This document shows positions 50,534-59,380 of a stretch of DNA of 64,000 nucleotides, one piece after another. Made by a program: the position numbers and the translations under genes. Each line of letters opens with the position of its first letter. Within the stretch, counting starts at the first letter, position 1. This DNA comes from Paenibacillus thalictri (GTDB lineage Bacteria > Bacillota > Bacilli > Paenibacillales > NBRC-103111), in NCBI RefSeq assembly GCF_004307995.1, contig NZ_SIRE01000026.1, positions 1-64,000 on the forward strand, written 5' to 3'. The notes below the pieces were generated by a model, which saw only the letters and a program-made list of their open reading frames with translations, searched no databases and was not told the DNA's origin.

Positions 50534-51244
50534 ATGATTTTGAATATGGTACTCATCGCTCACCGGGGCGGAACAGATAAATATCCGGAACTAACGATTG
50601 ATGCAGCACGGCATTCTCTGGAGCACGGTGCGGATTATGTGGAAATGGATATCCGGTTTACCAAAGACGGCGTACCGGTCATCAGCCACGACGACGATGC
50701 ATTAAAGCTGTTTGGAAATTCGGCCCTCATCGCGGACCTTACAGCGGAGCAGTTTGTAGCATTGAACTATGTAAGCGATCCGTCCCGCCGGCCTCATACA
50801 TTGGAAGAAGTGCTGGCAAGCGGTGTCGGTCCGATCCTCTTTCATATTAAGGAAGGAGGAGAGCAGCTGGCGCGAATATTAGCTTTTATCCGCATACACC
50901 GATATGAAGAGAAGGTGGTCATGGGCGTCATGAGCGGATTGGATGCGAAAGATGTCAAAATGTTTGACGAGCGGATTCGGGTGCTTGCGTTTATGCCCTC
51001 TAAGGATCAAGCATTGGAATTTATCGACTCCGGCGCGGATATTATCCGTTTGTGGGAAGAATGGGTGAATGAAGAGCTTGTGCGATTCGTCCAACAATCA
51101 GGCAAGCAAGTTTGGATCATGGCGGGCTCATCGGCCAAAGGGACAACCGGCTACACTTCTCCGGAACAGATTTTATCATGGAAACAAATGGGCGTGAACG
51201 GGGTTTTGGTTGATAAAATTGAAGAAACGAAAGTGCTGCTTTAA
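50534..51244 (+). CDS. Glycerophosphodiester phosphodiesterase 1
   Basis: A 236-aa GDPD-family enzyme (TIM barrel). IAHRGG (~8-13) with the catalytic His, EMDIRFTKDGVPVISHDD (~39-56) with Glu/Asp metal ligands and second His, and the C-terminal GVNGVLVDKIEE are typical. It hydrolyses glycerophosphodiesters to glycerol-3-phosphate and an alcohol. There is no signal peptide, so it acts inside the cell on imported substrate. It precedes the Ugp-like transporter genes and is divergent from lysR. RBS GAGGGG. Confidence 0.9.
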   Translation: MILNMVLIAHRGGTDKYPELTIDAARHSLEHGADYVEMDIRFTKDGVPVISHDDDALKLFGNSALIADLTAEQFVALNYVSDPSRRPHTLEEVLASGVGPILFHIKEGGEQLARILAFIRIHRYEEKVVMGVMSGLDAKDVKMFDERIRVLAFMPSKDQALEFIDSGADIIRLWEEWVNEELVRFVQQSGKQVWIMAGSSAKGTTGYTSPEQILSWKQMGVNGVLVDKIEETKVLL

Positions 51245-51290
51245 TATATTTTCAAGGGAGAATATTTTAACGAATTGTTGTATGATAAAA

Positions 51291-51304
51291 AGTAACCGCT
51301 TACA
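51291..51304 (+). promoter_or_regulatory. cre-like site before the Ugp-like operon
   Basis: AGTAACCGCTTACA differs from the catabolite-response consensus TGWAANCGNTWNCA only at the first base and is nearly palindromic. It lies ~210 bp upstream of the transporter genes, so it could sit at their promoter. Confidence 0.5.
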
Positions 51305-51512
51305 GTTTGCCTTTTGCGACATGTCTTTACAAAAACTTATAACCTAGCAAACATTCGAAAAACAAATTTCGCATTTTTTTACGAAAATGAGACAAATTGT
51401 TGATTTTCCGTTAACGGGCATTTTTTATGATTGATTTTGTAAACGAGGAAGAAACCCGGGTTCATGGTTGAAAAAGAGCAGTTCAATTTATTAAGGTGAG
51501 GTGAATGTATTG

Positions 51513-52397
51513 ATGGGTACGTCCAGGCTTCGCGAGAGTACCGTAGGGTATTTGCTGGTGCTGCCTGCGTCATTGGTTCTACTCGTTTTTGTAGTGATTC
51601 CTATTTTTTACAGCGCAGGCTTAAGTACGTTTTCCTGGGATATGATGCGGCCGCAGCCTACTTTTATCGGGCTCGAGAATTACACCAATTTGTTGCAAAG
51701 CGAGGGATTCTACAATTCCTTGGGGCGAACGTTTCTTTATGCCATATTGACGGTGCCGGCTTCCATGGCGGTATCGCTGATATTCGCATTTTTATTGGAC
51801 AAAGGCGTGCGCTGGGCGATGACGATGTACCGTTCGTTTTTCTTCGCTCCCATTGTGACTTCGACTGTCGCGATCTCCGTGGTATGGATGTTCATCTATC
51901 ATCCTGATTACGGGACGGCCAATTCGATTCTCAAATCGATCGGAATTGCGCCCCTGCGCTGGTTGAACGCTTCCGATACGGCTCTGATTTCGCTTGCTAT
52001 CATGGCGGTGTGGAAGCATGTCGGCTTCTGTGTAGTTATCTATTTGGCTGGCATTCAAGCGATTCCTTCCGATCTGGAGGAAGCCGCGAAGGTGGATGGC
52101 GCGGGGCTGTTCCGCATTTTGTTTCAGATCAAGCTGCCGCTGCTGACGCCAACCGTATTCTTTTTGCTGATTTATTTGACGATTGAACAACTGCAGACAT
52201 TTACGCAAATTGACGTGATGACCAAGGGAGGTCCTGCGGAGAGCACGGAGCTCATCGTAATGCATTTATGGAAGTATGCCTTTGAGCGGTTCCAGATGGG
52301 TTATGCCTCTTCGATTGCAATGGTCATGCTGGGCATCATACTTCTTCTGACATGGATTCAAATGTGGCTGGTCGGCCGGAAGGTGCATTATCAATAA
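51513..52397 (+). CDS. Ugp/MalF-type ABC importer, permease 1
   Basis: A 294-aa sugar-type permease (UgpA/MalF group), six TM helices. YLLVLPASLVLLVFVVIPIFYS is TM1 (~12-33). The EAA loop is EEAAKVDGAGLFRILFQIKLPLLTPTV (~192-218). Flanked by two GDPD genes, the likely substrate is a glycerophosphodiester or glycerol-3-phosphate. Start ATG 51513 with AAGGTGAGG upstream; an in-frame GTG at 51501 is an alternative. Confidence 0.87.
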   Translation: MGTSRLRESTVGYLLVLPASLVLLVFVVIPIFYSAGLSTFSWDMMRPQPTFIGLENYTNLLQSEGFYNSLGRTFLYAILTVPASMAVSLIFAFLLDKGVRWAMTMYRSFFFAPIVTSTVAISVVWMFIYHPDYGTANSILKSIGIAPLRWLNASDTALISLAIMAVWKHVGFCVVIYLAGIQAIPSDLEEAAKVDGAGLFRILFQIKLPLLTPTVFFLLIYLTIEQLQTFTQIDVMTKGGPAESTELIVMHLWKYAFERFQMGYASSIAMVMLGIILLLTWIQMWLVGRKVHYQ

Positions 52398-52416
52398 AAC
52401 CGGGAGGAACCAATGG

Positions 52417-53307
52417 ATGAAGGCAACTACCGAGGCTTGGAGCGACGTATCTTCTTCAAGGTCTGTCAAAGTGTCCGCAGGCAGACTGAAGGCGTCAACC
52501 GCTCTGATTGCCAAACACGCATTGCTGATATGTCTTTCTTTTATCATGGCGTTCCCTTTCTTGTGGATGTTCATCGGTTCGTTAAAGCTGCCTGATGAAA
52601 TATTTACGGGCGATATTTTAAAGCTGCCCCATTCATGGCGTTGGTCCAATTATGTGGAAGCGTGGAACAGCGCGCCGTTTGGACGTTTCTTTTTCAACAG
52701 CATCATCATCTCCGCTTTTACGGTGCTGGGGCAGCTGATTACTTGCAGCATGGCGGCTTATGCTTTTGCGTGCGTCGATTTCAAAGGGAAAAACGTATTG
52801 TTCATCTGTTTTGTAGCGACAACGATGATTCCGTTTGAATCAACGATGATTCCATCGTATTTGGTCATCAAATCATTAGGTCTGGTCAATACGCATATGG
52901 CGATGATTTTGCCTGCGTTAACCAGCGTGTTCGGCATATTTCTGCTCCGGCAATTTTACATGACAATTCCGCGCGATTTGTTTGATGCAGCTAAAATCGA
53001 CGGCTGCTCGCATGGCGCCATCCTGCTGCGCATCGTGGCCCCATTATCCAAAACGATCGCGGCAACGCTCAGTCTGTTCGCTTTTATACATTCATGGAAC
53101 AACTATTTATGGCCGCTTCTTGTGACCAACACGGCGCAGATGCGGACCGTGCAAATCGGCTTGCGTTATATGATCGATAAAGAAGTGGGCACTCAATGGC
53201 CGCAACTGCTGGCCGCTTCCACCTTTGTCATCATGCCGATCATGCTGTTGTTTCTGTTCCTGCAAAAATATTTCGTACGCGGCATGATTAACAGCGGATT
53301 GAAGTGA
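52417..53307 (+). CDS. Ugp/MalG-type ABC importer, permease 2
   Basis: A 296-aa partner permease with six TM helices. LLICLSFIMAFPFLWMFIGSLKLPDEIF (~36-63) and the EAA loop FDAAKIDGCSHGAILLRIVAPLSK (~189-212) match the UgpE/MalG group. It follows permease 1 by 19 bp with GGGAGG as RBS. The N-terminal ~25 residues are Ser/Thr-rich and hydrophilic, longer than usual. No ATPase gene lies in the operon; a shared MsmX-type ATPase encoded elsewhere would be needed, as is usual in Bacillota. Confidence 0.88.
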   Translation: MKATTEAWSDVSSSRSVKVSAGRLKASTALIAKHALLICLSFIMAFPFLWMFIGSLKLPDEIFTGDILKLPHSWRWSNYVEAWNSAPFGRFFFNSIIISAFTVLGQLITCSMAAYAFACVDFKGKNVLFICFVATTMIPFESTMIPSYLVIKSLGLVNTHMAMILPALTSVFGIFLLRQFYMTIPRDLFDAAKIDGCSHGAILLRIVAPLSKTIAATLSLFAFIHSWNNYLWPLLVTNTAQMRTVQIGLRYMIDKEVGTQWPQLLAASTFVIMPIMLLFLFLQKYFVRGMINSGLK

Positions 53308-53337
53308 AATAAAAATTATTCAGGGAGGGTTATTCAA

Positions 53338-54636
53338 ATGAAAAAAACGGTCTCATTAGCAATGGCGGCGCTGCTTGCGGTCATTTCCGGCTGTGGGGGA
53401 GGAGATTCCGGAGCAGCAGCTCCGGGAGCGGCCCCGGCTCCGGCAAAGGGAGCGGCGACAGACGATAAAAAGGCCGCTCCGAGCGGGCCTATTACACTAA
53501 AGATGTGGACAACGGAAAAGGACCTGCTGAAAAGTTATTTGGATGATTTCACCGCCGCCAATCCGAACATCAAGGTAGAAGCCGAATTTATGGGCGACTA
53601 TGACGAAATGGCCAAAAAAGTGCAGGCAGGCATCGTCTCCAACAGCTTGCCTCATGTCGTTCAGCTCGGACAACGCCATGCGATTCCGCAAATCGCCGAC
53701 AGCGGCAAGCTGCTGCCGATTGAAAGTTTTATGACCAAAGAAGAGATGGATGACGTATTGCCGGGATTCTGGCAAAGATACACTTACAAAGGGAAAAGGT
53801 GGGTCATTCCGTTTCAAGCGAGCACGCCGGTTATTTATTACAACAAGACTTTGTTGGAGAAAAACGGAGCGAAGGCGCCGGATACGTGGGACGATCTGAT
53901 TGAAGCCGGCAAAAAGGTAAGCGGCAACGGAACTTGGGGTTTCAACTTGAACACCGACAGCCCATGGTATTTCCAGCCTATGGTGTGGAACCGCGGCGGA
54001 CAGCTGATCAAAAACGACGGCACGCCAAGCTTGAACAGCAAGGAAGTAGTGGATACGCTGCGGTCCATTCAGGACGCGGTGCATGTATCCAAGGTCATGC
54101 CGCCAAATCAGATCAAGACGTCCAATGAAGACTTTATTGCCGGCAGACTTGGGGTATACTTCCGTTCGGGTGCCGGACTGGCGGGACTGAAGAAGCAAGT
54201 AGGCGATAAATTCCAGATCGGCGTTGCTTTCCTGCCGAAAATCAAAGAACGCTGGGTGCCGATCGGCGGCAACGGACTAGGTATTTTTAAATCCGACAAA
54301 ACCTATGAAGAAGCTTCCTGGAAGCTGGTCTCGTTCTTGACCACCAAGGAAAGCACAGCGAAAAACTCGATGAGCACCGGGTATATTCCGATTAAGAAAT
54401 CGGCGTTCGAGCTGCCGGAATTTAAGGAACATTTGACCAAAGATCCGAACTTCAAGGTAGCTATCGACCAAACGCAATATCTTCGCGGCGAAGGCATTCA
54501 TCCGGCCGATGCGCTCATCTGGTCCGGCATCATTAAAGCGATCGAAACCGTGCACAATGACGCCAAAGCCGATCCGCAAGCGGTAATGGATAAGCTTCAG
54601 GCGGAAGTTGTCGATTACATGAAAACGTATAAGTAA
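53338..54636 (+). CDS. Ugp-like ABC importer, substrate-binding lipoprotein
   Basis: A 432-aa family-1 solute-binding lipoprotein. The lipobox is VISGC (Cys ~19), followed by a long Gly/Ala/Pro tether (~20-55). The core ITLKMWTTEKDLLKSYLDDFTAANPNIKVEAEFMG, IPFQASTPVIYYNKTLLEKNG, and YEEASWKLVSFLTTKESTA are typical of UgpB/MalE-type proteins. It delivers ligand to the two permeases encoded directly upstream and, with GDPD genes at both ends of the run, probably binds glycerophosphodiesters or glycerol-3-phosphate. RBS GGGAGGG. Confidence 0.88.
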   Translation: MKKTVSLAMAALLAVISGCGGGDSGAAAPGAAPAPAKGAATDDKKAAPSGPITLKMWTTEKDLLKSYLDDFTAANPNIKVEAEFMGDYDEMAKKVQAGIVSNSLPHVVQLGQRHAIPQIADSGKLLPIESFMTKEEMDDVLPGFWQRYTYKGKRWVIPFQASTPVIYYNKTLLEKNGAKAPDTWDDLIEAGKKVSGNGTWGFNLNTDSPWYFQPMVWNRGGQLIKNDGTPSLNSKEVVDTLRSIQDAVHVSKVMPPNQIKTSNEDFIAGRLGVYFRSGAGLAGLKKQVGDKFQIGVAFLPKIKERWVPIGGNGLGIFKSDKTYEEASWKLVSFLTTKESTAKNSMSTGYIPIKKSAFELPEFKEHLTKDPNFKVAIDQTQYLRGEGIHPADALIWSGIIKAIETVHNDAKADPQAVMDKLQAEVVDYMKTYK

Positions 54637-54710
54637 CATCATTACGCTGTTCGCACTGCGTGGGCGGGAAATACCGCCCATGCGGCCGCAGCGCAAAGGA
54701 GAATTGGCCT

Positions 54711-55421
54711 ATGTTCAGAAATCTGGCGCATCGCGGCGCTTCTCAACACGCACCGGAAAATACGCTGGCCGCTTTTTATAAGGGCATTGAAATGGGAGCA
54801 AACGGATTGGAAACGGATCTTCGCTACAGCAAGGACGGCACGATTTTCCTGCTGCATGACGAAATGCTCGACCGCACGACAAACGGCACCGGGAGCAGCT
54901 CCAATTACACCTGGAAAGAGCTGCAGGAGCTGGATGCGGGATCATGGTTCTCGGCCGAATATGCGGGAGAACGTCTGGTCAGTTTCGAATCGTTTATTTA
55001 TATATTCGGGCGTAAACCGCTTCAACTCGTATTGGAACTGAAAGGTGACCACCTCGAAGAAGACGTCGTGCGTTACGTGAAAAAATACGATATGTTGTCC
55101 AATACCATCGTGACATCGTTCAGTTATGACAGCTTGAAAGAAGTAAGACGGCTCGACAGCGAGGTAAAATTGGGGTATTTGGCCCGCGATTGGGACATGG
55201 ACTTGCTGGGACGTCTGCGGGAAATACAAGTATTCCAGCTTTGCCCCAGTGCGGAAACGCTTACGGAAGAGCATGTGCGTACGCTGAAACAGGAAGGATT
55301 CGAAGTACGGTCATGGAAAGTCAAAGACGAGCAGCTTATGCATCATTGCTTAAACTGCGGGGTCGACGGGATGACGATTAATTTTCCCGAAAAGCTGAGC
55401 GAGGCGCTGCAAAGCCGTTAA
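54711..55421 (+). CDS. Glycerophosphodiester phosphodiesterase 2
   Basis: A 236-aa GDPD enzyme. LAHRGASQHAPENTLAAF (~4-21), ETDLRYSKDGTIFLLHDEMLDRTTNGTG (~34-61) and the C-terminal GVDGMTINFPEKL are classic GlpQ/UgpQ motifs; this copy is closer to the UgpQ consensus than GDPD 1. It lies 75 bp behind the binding-protein gene and has no signal peptide. ATG 54711 has AAAGGAG 9 bases upstream; the longer frame lacks an RBS. It completes the unit for import and hydrolysis of glycerophosphodiesters. Confidence 0.92.
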   Translation: MFRNLAHRGASQHAPENTLAAFYKGIEMGANGLETDLRYSKDGTIFLLHDEMLDRTTNGTGSSSNYTWKELQELDAGSWFSAEYAGERLVSFESFIYIFGRKPLQLVLELKGDHLEEDVVRYVKKYDMLSNTIVTSFSYDSLKEVRRLDSEVKLGYLARDWDMDLLGRLREIQVFQLCPSAETLTEEHVRTLKQEGFEVRSWKVKDEQLMHHCLNCGVDGMTINFPEKLSEALQSR

Positions 55422-55458
55422 AGGAAGCAGCGCACACCAATGTGATATAGAAAAGATG

Positions 55459-55488
55459 AGGTGCCGTCTATTCAGCGGCACCTTTTTA
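55459..55488 (+). terminator. Terminator of the Ugp-like operon
   Basis: AGGTGCCG (55459-55466) pairs with CGGCACCT (55476-55483), followed by TTTTT. Confidence 0.85.
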
Positions 55489-55512
55489 TGTTTTGCCGGC
55501 GGCATGACGGCA

Positions 55513-55776
55513 TCAGTCGATTTCCGTTATCCGCGTATCGCAGCAATGGTGACAGTGTTTATGATCCCAGTACCCCGAAACCGTATACTCCCGGTTGGCC
55601 CAATACGTTTTGCCGCAGCCGTCGCACGACCAGAAGCCTAAAGCATAACGCGTAAGCAGATAGGTTCCTTTCGGAATCCAATAAAAAGAAAAGATGAACA
55701 ACGCCACGGTGTATTTGGCAAGCTGCGAGACGGCGAAAATAGGGAATAACAGCGGAATCCGTTTGATCGTTTTCAT
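55513..55776 (-). CDS. Small membrane protein with Cys-rich zinc-ribbon-like tail
   Basis: An 87-aa protein: two hydrophobic stretches (IPLLFPIFAVSQLAKYTVALFIFSFYWI, ~7-34), then CDGCGKTYW (~51-59) and HKHCHHCC (~72-79). The two CxxC pairs could bind zinc in a ribbon. No family recognised. The frame extends upstream to a TTG at 55800, but ATG 55776 fits the AAAGGA sequence better. It is a single gene between the Ugp operon and a repeat element. Confidence 0.6.
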   Translation of the reverse strand: MKTIKRIPLLFPIFAVSQLAKYTVALFIFSFYWIPKGTYLLTRYALGFWSCDGCGKTYWANREYTVSGYWDHKHCHHCCDTRITEID

Positions 55777-55870
55777 TGGAGGCCCACATCCTTTGTACAA
55801 GCTGGCTGTTAATCATTATTAACCGATTTATGCATCTGCAATCCCCGTATGCAGGGTTTTCCAATGAAAA

Positions 55871-55905
55871 CTCCAGCATGATTTCGCTCACTTCGCTACT
55901 TTTTC
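55871..55905. repeat. 35-bp dispersed repeat, copy 1
   Basis: CTCCAGCATGATTTCGCTCA, then CTTCGCTACTTTTTC. It is identical to 56897-56931 except for one base. The two copies flank the methyltransferase gene in the same orientation. Confidence 0.8.
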
Positions 55906-56066
55906 AGCGGCCTCTGCCAGCGAAGGGCTGATTTTGCTTAAATTGTTTTTGAAAAAATGCGGAACAGCTCTGGCGGCCAACAGAAAAAGTGTGATAAGAT
56001 AAATATATGTTTCATATATCGGCATTAGGTTTCACCAAATGAAACTTTAATTAGAGGAGGCACGTC

Positions 56067-56858
56067 ATGGATACAAGGGAGCAAGGTCAAATCAAGGAGC
56101 AGGTTCAGCAGCAGTTTGGTAAAAATGCAGAAAAATACGTAACCAGCCAAAGACATGCAAAAGGTGCGGATTTGAGTGAACTGACGGAGCTGGCCCGGGC
56201 CGAAGGCGCGGCAACCGCTCTGGACATCGCTACCGGAGGCGGGCATGTGGCCAATGCGCTTGCAGCGTTCATCGAGCAGGTGACGGCATGTGATCTTACG
56301 CAGGAAATGCTTGAGCAAGCTCAGAATTTTGTGCAAGGCAACGGCCGGGCAAATGTGCGTTTCGTTCAAGAAGATGCGGAGACGTTGTCGTTTGCGGACG
56401 GATCGTTTGATTTGGCCGCTTGCCGTATCGCGGCGCACCACTTCCCTAACCCCGATGCGTTTGCGCGTGAAGTGAACCGTGTGCTGAAGCCGGGCGGCTG
56501 CTTTTTGCTGATCGATAACGTAGGCCCTGAAGATGACGAGCTTGACCGTTTTTATAACGAGTTGGAAAAGCAGCGGGATCACAGCCATGTGCGCGCATGG
56601 AAAAAATCCGAGTGGATCAGCCGTTTGGAGCGGAGCGGGTTCGTACTGGAGACGCTGAAGGCTTACCCTAAGCCGTTTGAGTTTCAAGGCTGGACTGAGC
56701 GGATGGGCTTGTCCGGCGAACAGATTGAAAGTTTGGCGAAGCTGTTCTCAGACGCTCCGGAAGCGATGCAAAAGCATTTTCATCTGGAATATGAAAATGG
56801 CCATATTACCGGATTTCAAGGCGAAGCCATCTTGGTCAAAGCAAGAAAAAGAATTTGA
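56067..56858 (+). CDS. Class I SAM-dependent methyltransferase (UbiE-like)
   Basis: A 263-aa methyltransferase. The SAM-binding motif I is ALDIATGGGHVANALA (~51-66), with acidic loop VTACDLTQEML (~73-83) and post-motif SFDLAACRIAAHHFPNPDAFAREVNRVLKPGGCFLLIDN (~112-150). The first 40 residues hold GQIKEQVQQQFGKNAEKYVTSQRHAKGADL, typical of the UbiE/YcgJ group. Substrate unknown; a role in small-molecule or quinone methylation is a guess. RBS GAGGAGG. The gene lies alone between two copies of a 35-bp repeat. Confidence 0.88.
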   Translation: MDTREQGQIKEQVQQQFGKNAEKYVTSQRHAKGADLSELTELARAEGAATALDIATGGGHVANALAAFIEQVTACDLTQEMLEQAQNFVQGNGRANVRFVQEDAETLSFADGSFDLAACRIAAHHFPNPDAFAREVNRVLKPGGCFLLIDNVGPEDDELDRFYNELEKQRDHSHVRAWKKSEWISRLERSGFVLETLKAYPKPFEFQGWTERMGLSGEQIESLAKLFSDAPEAMQKHFHLEYENGHITGFQGEAILVKARKRI

Positions 56859-56896
56859 TCGCAGAGTGAACGCTGCATAAGCGAACGCCGGCGCTT

Positions 56897-56931
56897 CTCC
56901 AGCATGATTTCGCTCACTCCGCTACTTTTTC
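56897..56931. repeat. 35-bp dispersed repeat, copy 2
   Basis: Second copy of the 55871-55905 sequence, 1026 bp away, one base different (CTTCG versus CTCCG). Similar mini-sequences are known to recur in Paenibacillus genomes; here no transposase is nearby. Confidence 0.8.
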
Positions 56932-57051
56932 GGTGGTCTTTTTGCGACTGGGACATTTTTCCGTGTTTTAAATACTAGGCCATTTGGATTATGATAGTAG
57001 AGTATATGCCACTTATTTCTACTATTTCTATACGGATGAGGTGTTATCCGC

Positions 57052-58071
57052 TTGTCGAGCATAAAAGAAATCGCTAAACTGGCGAATGTTTCTCAAGGTA
57101 CGGCTTCGATTGTTCTTAACGGAAAAGGGGAGCAATACCGCATTTCTGAAAAAACGCAGCAAAAAATTTACGAAGCGGCGCGGCAGCTGAACTACCAGCC
57201 TAACATTTCAGCCAGGCGGCTGCGCAGCGGCGGGGAAACGGTGCTGCCGATCATCGCTTTGTTCTGGGCGCTGGATACGCGGACGATGCTGATCAGCAGG
57301 TTTCTCAAAGGGCTTCAGAAGACGCTCTCATCAGTTGAAGGCGAATATGAGCTGCTGATTCAGCCGTACGTCGGCTCGAAGCTAAGCGAGGTGCGCAGCC
57401 TCATTACCGGCACCCGTTTTAACGGAGCGATTATTGCCAACTCGACGGAAGAAGATGAGCAGTTCCTGGAGCAGGCGGCTTTGAAGGTTCCGATTGTAGT
57501 CTATCAAAGAAACTCGTCCAAATATTGCACCGTCAGTGTGGACAGTTTTAAAACCGGCGAGGAAGTTGCCGGTTTGTTTGCGAGCCGCGGTCACCGGGAT
57601 GTGGGAATGATTGTGCCCGATGTGTCGTCGAAGGCGATACGGTTGCGGAAGGAAGGCTTCTTGAAGGCGGCCGGAGAACTTGGCTTAAACGTATCTCCCC
57701 GCCATATCGCCAGCTTCGATTTCTCGGAGCAGGGCGGGTGGGATGCGGCAAAACATCTGCTTCAAACCAACACCAGCCTGCCGTCCGCGCTGTTTGTCCT
57801 CAGCGACCAGATGGCTGTCGGCGCATTGTCCGCGTTTCATGCATCGGGCAAAAAAATTCCCGACGACCTGGAGATTGTCGGTTACGATGACGACGAGATG
57901 ACCCGGTTTACGATTCCGACTTTATCGACCGTACATTTGCCGGTAGAAGAAATGGCCAGCGAATGCACACACATGCTGATCGATTTAATGCATCACCGGA
58001 CAACGCAGCCGGTTGCGAAAGTGCTGCAAACACATCTGGTCATTCGCAATTCCTGCGGCGGTTTTAAGTAA
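57052..58071 (+). CDS. LacI-family regulator 1
   Basis: A 339-aa LacI/GalR regulator. The HTH is SIKEIAKLANVSQGTASIVLNGKGEQYRISEKTQQKIYEAARQLNYQPNISARRLRSG (~2-60), including the hinge helix. The periplasmic-binding-like effector domain (~65-335) ends with RFTIPTLSTVHLPVEEMASEC. It is the same length as LacI 2 and most residues match, so the two arose by tandem duplication. The start is TTG, with GAGGTG 9 bases upstream. Likely senses a sugar linked to the downstream secreted proteins. Confidence 0.9.
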   Translation: MSSIKEIAKLANVSQGTASIVLNGKGEQYRISEKTQQKIYEAARQLNYQPNISARRLRSGGETVLPIIALFWALDTRTMLISRFLKGLQKTLSSVEGEYELLIQPYVGSKLSEVRSLITGTRFNGAIIANSTEEDEQFLEQAALKVPIVVYQRNSSKYCTVSVDSFKTGEEVAGLFASRGHRDVGMIVPDVSSKAIRLRKEGFLKAAGELGLNVSPRHIASFDFSEQGGWDAAKHLLQTNTSLPSALFVLSDQMAVGALSAFHASGKKIPDDLEIVGYDDDEMTRFTIPTLSTVHLPVEEMASECTHMLIDLMHHRTTQPVAKVLQTHLVIRNSCGGFK

Positions 58072-58272
58072 AGCCCGTTTCGGCGCATTGCGACCTCAAC
58101 CGTTTATAGCAAGGAACTTTGAGTTCACTGGCAGCTAGCCATCGTGAACTTTTTTTGTTTGCAAATAAGCTGGAAAGCAAATGTCCGTTGGGAGAATCCG
58201 CTGCATATTAACTGGGCCGGTCCAGAAGCAAGCTAAATCCTCCGCGGTGAAACAAAAAATGTTATATTTTGG

Positions 58273-58301
58273 TTGACATGAAAGCGCTTATCAAATAAAA
58301 T
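58273..58301 (+). promoter_or_regulatory. Promoter of LacI 2 with cre/LacI-type operator in the spacer
   Basis: TTGACA (58273-58278), 17-bp spacer, TAAAAT (58296-58301). The spacer holds TGAAAGCGCTTATCA (58279-58293) with the perfect core AAGCGCTT, typical of cre/LacI-family operators. Confidence 0.6.
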
Positions 58302-58304
58302 AAA

Positions 58305-58343
58305 AAACGTATTAGCAAAACGTTTTAGCAAAACGTATTAGCA
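58305..58343 (+). repeat. Triple 13-bp direct repeat at the LacI 2 transcription start
   Basis: AAACGTATTAGCA, AAACGTTTTAGCA, AAACGTATTAGCA occur directly one after another. The middle unit creates the palindrome AAAACGTTTT (58317-58326). Position just downstream of the -10 fits a cooperative repressor-binding array. Confidence 0.7.
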
Positions 58344-58360
58344 TTATTGGAGCGTGATTT

Positions 58361-59380
58361 ATGGCTAGCGTTAAAGAGATTGCCAAGCTGGCTAACGTGT
58401 CCCAGGGTACCGCTTCCATGGTGCTTAACGGTAAAGGAGATCAATATCGGATTTCCACAGCCACGCAGCAAAAAATATTAGAGGTGGCTAGAAGGCTGAA
58501 TTATCAGCCGAATATATCCGCAAGGCGTTTGCGCAGCGGGGGAGAGACCGTACTGCCGATCATCGCATTGTTTTGGGCGCTTGATACTCGCACTTTTCTG
58601 ATGAGCCGGTTTTTGAAAGCGGTTCAAAATTCGTTTAACGGCATGCATGACGAATACGAGCTTCTGGTCCAGCCTTTTGTTGGCACCAAGCTGCACGAAG
58701 TCCGAAGTTTGCTGACGGGAACCCGCTTTAACGGCGCCATCATTGCCAATGCGACGGAAGAAGACGAGCAATTTCTCGAGCAGGCCAATTTGCTTGTGCC
58801 CATCGTGTTGTACCAGCGCAGCTCGGACAAGTATACGTGTGTTCATGTCGACAGCTTCGTATCGGGAGAGCGCATCGCTTCGCTTTTCGCCAGCCGTAAT
58901 CACCGTGAGGTCGGTTTGATCGTACCCGGGGTATCGTCCAAGGCGATCCGCATGCGCAAGGAAGGGTTTTTGTCCAAAACGCAAGAGCTTGGGCTCACCG
59001 TTAAAGAACACCACACCCTTTACGGTGATTTTTCCGAACGGGGCGGTTACGAGGCGATCCGGCAGCTGCTCGGGTCGGGAGGCCCGCTGCCTACGGCACT
59101 TTTTATGCTGAGCGATCAAATGGCCGTCGGCGCGCTGATGGCGCTGGATGAAGCGGGTGTCGCCGTTCCGCAGCAAATCGAAATTGTCGGCCATGATGAC
59201 GACGATGTGACCCGGTTCACGATCCCGACACTCACCACCGTACATTTGCCTGTTGAAAAAATGGCCAAAGAATGCGTGAAACAGCTGGTCGATTTAATGC
59301 AGCATAAATCGAGCGAACCCGTTGTACGGAAGTTCGAGACACATATCAAGTTCCGCAAATCGTGCGGAGGATTCATCTAG
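58361..59380 (+). CDS. LacI-family regulator 2
   Basis: A 339-aa LacI/GalR protein, paralogue of LacI 1. The HTH (SVKEIAKLANVSQGTASMVLNGKGDQYRISTATQQKILEVARRLNYQPNISARRL) is nearly identical in the recognition helix, so both may bind the same operator. Divergence concentrates in the effector domain (for example VHVDSFVSGERIASLFASRNHREVGLIVPGVSSKAIRM). The promoter has an operator-like dyad and a triple 13-bp repeat, suggesting autoregulation or cross-regulation. It is followed by two secreted sialidase-like proteins. Confidence 0.9.
   Translation: MASVKEIAKLANVSQGTASMVLNGKGDQYRISTATQQKILEVARRLNYQPNISARRLRSGGETVLPIIALFWALDTRTFLMSRFLKAVQNSFNGMHDEYELLVQPFVGTKLHEVRSLLTGTRFNGAIIANATEEDEQFLEQANLLVPIVLYQRSSDKYTCVHVDSFVSGERIASLFASRNHREVGLIVPGVSSKAIRMRKEGFLSKTQELGLTVKEHHTLYGDFSERGGYEAIRQLLGSGGPLPTALFMLSDQMAVGALMALDEAGVAVPQQIEIVGHDDDDVTRFTIPTLTTVHLPVEKMAKECVKQLVDLMQHKSSEPVVRKFETHIKFRKSCGGFI

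Noticed and set aside
58305..58343. CRISPR array
   Set aside because: The three repeats are 13 bp long and contiguous, with no spacers; no cas gene is in the window.
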